Of a stretch of 64,000 bases of DNA, positions 57,222 to 64,000 are shown piece after piece. Both the position numbers and the translations under genes were made by a program. Numbering within the stretch: the stretch's first letter is position 1; each line of letters starts with the position of its first letter. The stretch is from the NCBI RefSeq assembly GCF_003339775.1, contig NZ_CP031088.1, positions 310,001 to 374,000 of the forward strand, read 5' to 3'. The stretch is from Spiroplasma phoeniceum P40. GTDB taxonomy: Bacteria > Bacillota_I > Bacilli_A > Mycoplasmatales > Mycoplasmataceae. The notes beneath the pieces are model-generated. The model was not told the DNA's origin. It worked only from the letters and a program-made list of their open reading frames with translations, and made no database searches.

Positions 57222-57756
57222 TTAAGCAATTTCTTCATCATCATTTATTTCATTACTGCTAAATTCTTGTTCTAAATTTAGATTTAATTCATCTTTTTTG
57301 TTATTTAATTCAATAACATTGTTATCTTCTTTATTTTTTATGTTAGGATTATCACTAAACTCTTTGCTGTTATTAATAATTATTGCTTGATCATGTTGAT
57401 AGGTTTCTTGCATTTCAAATGACATAATACCTCATTTTCTTAAAAGTTGGGTTAATAATGTTTTAAGTGCCATTCACTCATAACTTCCAGCCGTAAATTT
57501 TCCGTAAGTTTGATAATTCTTAGAATATGTTTTAAAATGATTTTCGTATTTTTCTTTACTTCAATATAAAGTTTTTTTATAACCATTTAGTAGTTTAAAA
57601 AACGCAACATATACGATTGTTTCTTTTTTTGTTCGTTCATTTTCGTTGGTTATTCATTTAAAATTGTATTCTTGTTCTAATTCGTCAAAATTTAATAATT
57701 CACCTTGTTTTACTTCTATTGCGTTTATTGTTAAATATTTTCCTGTTCGGATTGCC
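57222..57756 (-). pseudogene. recT-like remnant, N-terminus missing
   Basis: AIRTGKYLTINAIEVKQGEL, NFDELEQEYNFKWITNENER, FKLLNGYKKTLYWSKEKYEN, LKTLLTQLLRKWGIMSFEMQ and an acidic tail ending EEIA. It resembles the operon A recT more than the B/C subtype. Cut at 57756 where the inverted block shared with 3371-3460 begins. Confidence 0.75.
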
Positions 57757-57875
57757 CTTCGCTTCACTTTAAAGGTGATCACAGACACTGTACTATTGTG
57801 TTTTAAAATATACAGTGAGCTTTATATGTTATGTCTATTTAATATATAAGGCATCGTGTACGATGCCTTAGTTAA
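57757..57875. other. recombination junction with palindrome
   Basis: 57757-57840 is the inverted copy of 3371-3460. AAGGCATCG-TGT-ACGATGCCTT at 57848-57869 is a strong hairpin next to the plectrovirus remnant; it could act as a terminator for the minus strand. Confidence 0.55.
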
Positions 57876-58169
57876 AATCTCCTAACTAAATATTTGTTTA
57901 ATAAACATTGTTATATTTAATGTTTATATATTGTTTATTTAATGTTTAATAAACATTGTTATTAACATTATTAAAAATATAAAATAGTAAAAATTGGTAC
58001 ACTGAAAAATACTATTAACAAGTTTAATAAAAGAAATATAAAATTAAAATTAATAAATCAAATAGCATAACTAGTGTGCCATAGATGAGTTATTCATCTT
58101 GTTATATTAGAATTATTTAATTTTACTAAAAAAGATTTTTAAATACCTAGTTTTTCAATTAACATCTAT

Positions 58170-58321
58170 CCTTGAATTTTCCAAATTATTATAAAGTCAA
58201 ATTTTTTCTTTGTTTATATACTTAATTTGATTTAATAAAACTTTGTGATTTTCACAAGTTCATAAAATTTTATTTGTTTTTATTTGTTGTAGTATCTGGT
58301 TGTTTAATAATTTTCATTTTT
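58170..58321 (-). pseudogene. damaged copy of plectrovirus small Cys protein
   Basis: The minus strand shows MKIIKQPDTTTNKN then LWTCENHKVLLNQIKYINKE, with the first Cys pair lost to a deletion and the end at TAA. Inverted relative of 2130-2316. Confidence 0.6.
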
Positions 58322-58338
58322 ATAAATCAAATTTAATA

Positions 58339-58452
58339 TTAACTATAATAAATATCTTCAAATCATTCTGTTTTTCTGCGATGTTTAACTTTATGAACTC
58401 GCTTTGGTATTCCGCATTTACTGCATTTAATTATAATATTAATTTTTTCCAT
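58339..58452 (-). CDS. 37-aa CxxC zinc-knuckle protein, second copy
   Basis: MEKINIIIKCSKCGIPKRVH ... EWFEDIYYS, one TAA two codons earlier than in the copy at 1995-2114. GGAG upstream. Confidence 0.6.
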
Positions 58453-58679
58453 TTTTAGTTTCTCCAATCTAATATTTAAAGATTGATTTATTAATATAAC
58501 TAAATGAAACAAAACAAGGACAACACCTTTACTAAGTTAGTATGTGTGTTATTTACTAATTTCTTAATTTAATATGGTTTTTTTCAGAAAGGAAACAACT
58601 TTTTATTATTTTAAAAATTATAAATATATAAAGATGCTGTCCTTGTTTTGAATCAATTAGTTATTTTAGGTTTTTTTAA

Positions 58680-58710
58680 ATAAAAAAACCATTTTAGTAA
58701 ATGGTTTAAT
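58680..58710 (-). terminator. terminator shared with tig
   Basis: AAACCATTTT / AAATGGTTT hairpin with T-run, inverted copy of 1738-1768. Confidence 0.8.
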
Positions 58711-58736
58711 TATTCTTATTTAATTTCTTTATATTT

Positions 58737-59468
58737 TTATACCCCAATCTTTTTTATGCAACCTAACTCTTTTGCTAAGTTAACAAGTTTTTCTTTAATT
58801 TTAATATTTTTAATATCTTCTCTGTTTGTTATTGCCTCTATCGTATCTTTTTTGTTTTTATCAATAAAGTTTCATATATAAGGCAATGCTACTTCTAATT
58901 TTTGTTTTACATTCAATTCTGAACCATCAGCTATTCCTTTGTTTAGAATTTGAACTAAAATTGCATATACAGTATATTCTAATGTATCAGGGCCTTGTGA
59001 CAATTGAACACTATCTAATATAATATGTATTGTATCTTTTGCAGAACCAAGTTGTAAATCAATTAAGATCTCATTATTTCCCATTCTTAAAACAGCATTT
59101 TCTTCAGTGATTTTTGCATCACTATTTTTCAAACTATTTATTAATGTAATAATCTCTTCTCTGACAGTTTTATCACTAATATTGTTTGCTTTTTCTACTG
59201 CTTTAATTTTAGATTGCTCAATTGCAATTCATAATAATTGGAAAGCAGTACTATAAGTTTGTCCTGCATCTAAAGTTGATCCATCAACTGATTCAATTTC
59301 ACCAATTGCTTCTTTAATGTAAGTTAAAGCAATTGCTTCTAATCCACAGTTACAATCAGAATCTTTTAAAACATCTTGATTTGAGTTAAAACTTGGTAAT
59401 GAAGTTGTTGTAACAATTGGTCCAGTTAAAAATCCTGCTAATGTAAGGCATTTAATTAATTTATACAT
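58737..59468 (-). CDS. secreted host protein (243 aa)
   Basis: MYKLIKCLTLAGFLTGPIVT is a signal peptide. The mature part has CNCGLEAIALTYIKEAIGEI, a GST/GSS motif (ESVDGSTLDAGQ) and later IADGSELNVKQKLEVALPYI, giving two repeats of a helical module with the D-G-S-(T/E)-L signature also seen next door. The final residues IKKIGV lie in the duplicated tig-end block, so the C-terminus may be acquired. Function unknown. Confidence 0.65.
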
Positions 59469-59580
59469 AGTAATTTATCTCCTTTTTTATTTTTTAATAA
59501 TTAAATAAATTGCTTCATACAATTTATTTATATGAAGCAATTTTAGTATTAATTTTATTCTAATGATTTTTTACTGTTTA
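59469..59580. other. intergenic region
   Basis: No gene. CTTCATACAATTTATTTATATGAAG (59513-59537) is an imperfect hairpin that could end the upstream gene. Confidence 0.4.
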
Positions 59581-60449
59581 TTAAACTTCAAGTGCTTTAA
59601 CATTAACTAAGATTACAGACATAATATTATTTGTTTCTTTAATTTTTAAATTAATTGTTATTTTTTGATATCCAGCTTTTAAAAGTTTAGTATCTCCACT
59701 TAGAATTATTAAATTTTATGCTTTAATATAATTAATTACGGTTGTAATTTCTCTAGCATCCATATAATTTTCAATTGAAGCAATTGCATCAACTTTTACT
59801 TCATCAATTTTATTATATATATTAAATCTTTTGCGCTATTGATTACTTCACGTTCTGTTAATGACGATCCATCAACTGGATTTTCATGAATTTGGTCAAA
59901 AATAACTTTAGCAGCTTTTTCTTCAATAGAAGCTCTTTCTTGCAATAAATTATATTCATCGCCAGTTCCACTACCAATTGGTTTAACATTAATTAACATA
60001 ACACTCATAAGATTATTTGTGTCATTCATTTTTAAATTAATTTAAATTGTTTGATAACCAATTTTTAGTGATTTAGTATCTCCTTTTGGAATTTCTAAAT
60101 TATCAATAGTAAGATTGTTAATATCTTTAGTAATTTCTCTAGCATCCATATAATTTTCAATTGAAGCGATTGCATCAGCTTTAACACTATCAATGTGGTT
60201 GAAAATTACTTCTTTTGCTTCATTTAATTTTTGTCCTTCTGTTAATGATGATCCATCTGCTGGTTCAAGACGAAGTTGATTAGCAATTGCTTTAGCAGCT
60301 TTTTCTTCAATAGTAACTGCATCTTGTAACAAACTACTTGATGAAATAGCAGTATTGCTATTAGTTTCTAAGATTGGTAATGAAGTTGCAGTTGCAACAG
60401 ATACTGCTGCAAGTCCTGCTAATGTAATGTATTTTAATAATGTATTCAT
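59581..60449 (-). pseudogene. secreted tandem-module protein, broken by a stop and a frameshift
   Basis: MNTLLKYITLAGLAAVSVAT is a signal peptide. Module 1 (TIEEKAAKAIANQLRLEPAD, GSSLTEGQKLNEAKEVIFNH, ASIENYMDAREITKDINNL) ends with TAA at 60042. In the same frame module 2 follows (INLKMNDTNNLMSVMLINVK, SIEEKAAKVIFDQIHENPVD, GSSLTEREVINSAKDLI), breaks near 59810 and ends in another frame with NNIMSVILVNVKALEV. The modules are about 130 aa each, so the ancestor was a two-module surface or secreted protein. The first module (135 aa) may still be made. Confidence 0.65.
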
Positions 60450-60871
60450 AGTAATTGGCTTCCTAAATTTATCAATTTTTTATTTTTTATAAGGTTGATA
60501 ATTTGGCAATTTAATACAATTGATACATTTTAATACAATTTTTTGTTTCTTCATAGACTCCTTTTTTACTTTCATTGTATACCTAAAATTGATAAAATTA
60601 CCAAAATTTTTTATTTTTTTTAAAAAAAATAAATAAAAAATAATTTATTAATTATATTAAAAATATGTTATTATATAATTTAATATATTTTTTTTTAAAT
60701 TTATAAATTACATAAAAATAATAATTATCTTTTATTTTTTTTTTGAATATAATACAATACTTTTATTTGATTTTACTGCGAAAAAATAAAAAGGATTTTA
60801 AAAAGACATAACATTATTTGCCTTTCTATGCTATATTAATAATTAGGAAAGTAATGAAAGGAAGAAAAATA
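60450..60871. other. intergenic region upstream of ppa
   Basis: No gene; divergent promoters are expected here. Very AT-rich. TTGTATxxCTAAAATTGATAA-type boxes are present but not specific. RBS GAAAGGAAG precedes ppa. Confidence 0.4.
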
Positions 60872-61435
60872 ATGAGTAAAAATAATGTTTTACCAATTAT
60901 CGTTGAAATCCCTAAGGGGTCTGGTCATAAATATGAATATGATCTTAAAACAGGGCGAATTGTTATAGACCGGGTTTTATATGGTGCTAATTTTTATCCA
61001 GGAGAATATGGTTTTATTGAAAACACATTAGATTGAGATGGTGATCCCCTTGATGTAATTTCATTAAGCACTTACCCCACAATTCCTAATTGTCAAATCA
61101 ATGTTCGTATTTTGGGAACAATTAATATGATTGATAATGGGGAAATTGACACAAAATTAATGGCTGTGATGGCTGATGATCCGCGTTTTAATCATATTCA
61201 AACTTTAGAAGATGTTCCATTAGCAATAAGAAATGAAATTGAAACTTTCTTTTTACAATATAAAACTTTGCAAAAAAAAGAAGTTAAAATTAATGGTTGA
61301 AGTGGCTTAGACCAAGCTTTAAAAGAAATTAAAGAATGTCAAGAACGTTATTTAGAATACAAAGATATTTTAGAAACAAAAGGAAAAGATGCTGTAATGA
61401 AAATTTGAAAAGAAAAAGGATTAGGGCAAATTTAA
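60872..61435 (+). CDS. ppa: inorganic pyrophosphatase
   Basis: 187 aa, family I soluble pyrophosphatase, hydrolysing PPi from biosynthesis. Substrate and metal residues: IVEIPKGSGHKYEYD, GANFYPGEYGFIENTL, and the signature WDGDPLDVISL with the metal-binding Asp residues, then VMADDPRF. Three UGA Trp, one in the signature. ATG 60872 has a good RBS; an upstream Met frame was rejected. Confidence 0.95.
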
Positions 61436-61442
61436 ACAAATA

Positions 61443-61471
61443 AAAACTAGTGTAAACACTAGTTTTTATAT
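61443..61471. terminator. convergent terminator ppa / deoxynucleoside kinase
   Basis: AAAAACTAGTG-TAAA-CACTAGTTTTT, a perfect hairpin between the two genes. Confidence 0.88.
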
Positions 61472-61475
61472 TGTC

Positions 61476-62084
61476 TTATTTCTTTTCAATTAATTTTTCT
61501 GAAATTATGGTAACAATTTCTTCTGGTGTTTTATGATTGGCATCAATAACTAAAAAATTAAACTTATCTTTTGAGCGTTCATATCATTCCTCATATTTTC
61601 GGTTTAATAATGTTCAATAAGCGCTGCCAATATTTTGTTCACTAGCTCGGCCTCTTTTGGTAATTCGTTCCATTGCTATTTCTGGATCAACTCGTAAATA
61701 AACAACTAATTCTGGTTTAATGTTTTCATCTAAATATAAACTTTGTAAAACAACAACATCATAAAATTCTTTATAAACTTTATAATCTGTTGTATTCATA
61801 TATCCTAGTTCATATAAGACATCAACAAAAATTGGATCCTCTAAAATACTACGGTCAAAAATAATATTAGATGTTATTTTTGCTTGTTTTAATTGTTTAC
61901 TACGCGCCATTACCATATATACTTGCATTTTAAAAGCCATATCTTTTGGATCAGCATAATACTGATCTAAATATGGATTTTCCTCAACTGGTTCATCCAT
62001 TACCATATAATGATTTTTTTCTCCCAATAACTTACTAACAGTTGATTTCCCTACTCCAACAACTCCTGCTAATGTAATCCGCAT
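61476..62084 (-). CDS. deoxynucleoside kinase (dAdo/dGuo kinase type)
   Basis: 202 aa. P-loop AGVVGVGKSTVSKLL at the N-terminus, EPVEENPYLDQYYADP, then FKMQVYMVMARSKQLKQ, the DRS motif IIFDRSILEDPIFV, and a lid-type region MERITKRGRASEQN. It phosphorylates salvaged deoxynucleosides, essential in mollicutes. UGA Trp near the C-terminus extends it past the standard-code stop. Substrate preference not determined. Confidence 0.92.
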
Positions 62085-62120
62085 TGTTTTTTCTCCTTTA
62101 TTTTATTTTTAAGTGTGATG

Positions 62121-62837
62121 CTATTCCAAAAAACGTTTAATTTCTTTAGGTTTTAAATAACGTCATTCACCAGGCTTTAATGTTTCATCTAATTGTAAAA
62201 ACCGATTGCAATTCGTTTTAATTTAATAACTTCATATTCTAATGCTTGTATCATTTTTTAAACTTGATGTTTTCTGCCTTCATGAATTGTTAATAGAAGA
62301 ATCGAAACATTTTTTGCTTCTTCATATTTTACTAATTTTGCTTGCGCTTTGCTTGTTATAATTCCTGGTTCAATTTCAAGTCCTGTTGCTAATTTTTGTA
62401 GTTGTTGTTTTGAAAAATAACCAGAAACCAAAACATGATATGTCTTATTAAATATGACTTGGGTGTATAATAATATTAGTAAATTCTCCATCATTAGTCA
62501 ATAGCAAAAGCGAACTAGTATCATAGTCTAAACGACCCACCGGATAAATTCGCTCTGAAACACCTTTAACATAGTTTAAAACTGTTTTGCGATGTTGCGG
62601 GATAACATCGTTGAAACACAATTTCGTGGTTTATTCAACATCAAATAAACTTTATTTGCATTTTCATTCGTAAGGATTTGATTGTTTATCTGTATTTGAT
62701 CATTTTTGCTAACTTTAGTACCCAACGTTGTTACCACAATATTATTAACTTTAACTTGTCCTTGAATAATTAATTCTTCTGCTTTTCGTCGTGAACAATA
62801 ACCTTTTGCTGCAATAACTTTTTTGTAAGCGTTCCAT
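62121..62837 (-). pseudogene. rluB: rRNA pseudouridine synthase RluB/RsuA family, multiply frameshifted
   Basis: MERLQK, then out of frame IAAKGYCSRRKAEELIIQGQ (S4-like RNA-binding domain), YLMLNKPRNCVST, then SERIYPVGRLDYDTSSLLLL, the catalytic GRLDYDT motif, later TIHEGRKHQVKKMIQ and ending EIKRFLE. At least three or four single-base indels (A-run near 62823, around 62620, 62460, 62230) break it. It overlaps the scpB stop (TAATG), the usual operon arrangement. The gene seems recently inactivated, unless the consensus has errors. Confidence 0.8.
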
Positions 62838-63385
62838 TATTTAAATAAATCCTGCTCTTTTTCTATCACAGTTTCCTTAATTTGTGGTAAATCTGCTAAA
62901 GAAGTTAAATTAAAAACTTTTAAAAATTCTTCAGTAATATTATATGTCATTGGTTTCCCTGGTAATTCGCTTTTACCAACTTCATCAATTAAATCACGTG
63001 CGCGTAATTTGTTAATAACACTGTCAGAATTAACTCCCCGTAACTCTTCAATTTCTGGTTTACTAATTGGTCCACGATAGGCAATAATTGCTAATGTTTC
63101 TAATGCTGCTTGTGATAAACGTGCTTCTATTTTATTATTAGCTAATTTTAAATAAAATTGATAATATTCTTGCTTTGTTGCTAAGCGATATTTATCAGCA
63201 AAAGATGTTATTGTTAATCCACGATTATTATTAGTTTGATATTCTACTTTTAATTTTGCTAAAACCTCCTCACACTCAGGAACAGAAATTTCAAGAATAT
63301 GAGCAATTTCTTTTAAATTAATTCCTTCATCACCGCTGATAAATAATAGTCCTTCTAAAACGGCCATTTTTTCATTTAAATTCAT
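62837..63385 (-). CDS. scpB: segregation and condensation protein B
   Basis: 182 aa, the usual length. Two winged-helix domains: MAVLEGLLFISGDEGINLKE ... and AALETLAIIAYRGPISKPEI-EELRGVNSDSVI, the family signature. With ScpA and SMC it forms the condensin-like complex that compacts and segregates the nucleoid. The start lies just after scpA. Confidence 0.95.
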   Translation of the reverse strand: MNLNEKMAVLEGLLFISGDEGINLKEIAHILEISVPECEEVLAKLKVEYQTNNNRGLTITSFADKYRLATKQEYYQFYLKLANNKIEARLSQAALETLAIIAYRGPISKPEIEELRGVNSDSVINKLRARDLIDEVGKSELPGKPMTYNITEEFLKVFNLTSLADLPQIKETVIEKEQDLFK

Positions 63386-63390
63386 CTAAT

Positions 63391-64000
63391 TTAATTCCCC
63401 TTTTTCTGTAAGTATGGTCTAATGTAAATTGCTTCTAAATGTTGGTATTGCTCAATTTCAATTTTTTGATGACGAGCTAAATCTAACAAAGCAATAAAAC
63501 AAGAAACAAAAACTTGTAATGATAAAGTAAAATTAACTAGCAATTCTTCTAATGTTCATTCTTTATCATCTTGCGCTAATAATGCCATAATTCGCTCCGC
63601 CATTTCTTCTAGAGAAACTTCAGTAATAACAACATTTGATTCTAATGGTTTTGCTGCATTAATTCGTTCTAACATTTTTAAAAAACTATTAGTTAATTTA
63701 TCAATATTAATTTTTGGCGATAATGGTAAATATTCTTCTTTAATTTGATTTCCTTTAATAATTGTTCGTGGTTTTGACAAATAGCGAATTCCCTCTTGAT
63801 GTTGATATTTAAAATATTGACTAACTTCTTTAATTTTTTTATATTCTAGTAAACGATTAATTAGTTCATCACGAGCATCTTTTTCATAATTATCAGCAAT
63901 TTCAACTTCTTCTTTTGGTAACACTAATTTTGTTTTTGTCTCAACTAAATAACTTGCCATTGTTAAATATTCTGATGCAATTTCAATATTTAATTGTTCC
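63391..64000 (-). CDS. scpA: segregation and condensation protein A (partial, N-terminus outside)
   Basis: The C-terminal about 200 residues are here: EYLTMASYLVETKTKLVLPK, DELINRLLEYKKIKEVSQYF, LLAQDDKEWTLEELLVNFTL and a winged-helix ending FIALLDLARHQKIEIEQYQH. A UGA Trp extends past the standard-code stop at 63556. Kleisin subunit bridging the SMC heads, co-transcribed with scpB. Confidence 0.93.

Larger units (their letters stand above)
57875..58745. repeat. right arm of outer inverted repeat (plectrovirus remnant)
   Basis: Inverted counterpart of 1688-2625, ending with the last codons and terminator shared with tig. It contains the AAACATT-rich region (57890-57975), a GATGAGTTATTCATC hairpin (58085-58100) and copies of two small genes. 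Confidence 0.75.

Overview
The window is a piece of a Spiroplasma chromosome, most likely of the citri-type clade. Base composition is extremely AT-rich. UGA is read as tryptophan throughout: nearly every long gene stays open only if TGA is a sense codon. Recognisable host genes are trigger factor, an ECF S-component, inorganic pyrophosphatase, a deoxynucleoside kinase, scpB and scpA. All gene ends given here use TAA/TAG only.

Layout. 1-1.77 kb: an insertion-sequence end, then tig. 1.69-4.46 kb: decayed plectrovirus (SpV1-like filamentous phage) genes and a broken adenine methyltransferase. 4.64-5.64 kb: an IS30-family transposase. 5.69-25.2 kb: prophage A, a near-complete tailed dsDNA phage. 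Its late genes run on + (terminase small and large, scaffold, major capsid, portal, a 958-aa structural protein, connector or tail proteins) and its early genes run on - (RecT, RuvC-like resolvase, DNA methyltransferase, pentapeptide protein, many tiny zinc-ribbon proteins). No tape-measure, tail-tube, integrase or DNA polymerase gene is seen, which fits a short-tailed SpV3-like virus by inference. 25.2-25.6 kb: a truncated ECF transporter gene. 25.66-28.56 kb: a second early operon (D) on +. 28.6-33.8 kb: a plectrovirus provirus on - with a Zot-like ATPase, a coat gene and a large hairpin. 33.9-40.6 kb: a third early operon (B) with a C5 methyltransferase, an HNH nuclease and a secreted protein. 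41-44 kb: chimeric plectrovirus/lipoprotein sequence and a DDE transposase. 44.4-48.2 kb: a lipoprotein pair and a fourth, decayed early operon (C). 49.07-49.6 kb: IS30 debris. 49.97-51.7 kb: a host island (DUF3196-like gene, tRNA-Arg, ECF S-component). 51.9-53.2 kb: an ISLre2/UPF0236 transposase. 53.4-57.8 kb: remnants of an unrelated tailed phage (P27/Terminase_1 type) and a decayed duplicate of the 34-36.6 kb module. 57.8-58.7 kb: a plectrovirus remnant in inverted orientation to 1.7-3.4 kb. 58.7-64 kb: host secreted-protein genes, ppa, dNK, a broken rluB, scpB and scpA.

How it works together. Prophage A looks functional in most genes. Late transcription is punctuated by several promoters sharing a -10 box followed directly by GGTGATG. 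The early operon starts after a roughly 180-nt non-coding leader that is conserved, with compensatory base changes, in three of the four early operons; this is the strongest candidate here for an undescribed element. The four early operons share a framework but swap small gene cassettes whose 3' ends encode the next ribosome binding site. The major capsid gene carries spiralin/lipoprotein-like repeats that continue for 218 codons in the -1 frame after its stop. Nested inverted repeats around the mobile block are likely substrates for inversion.
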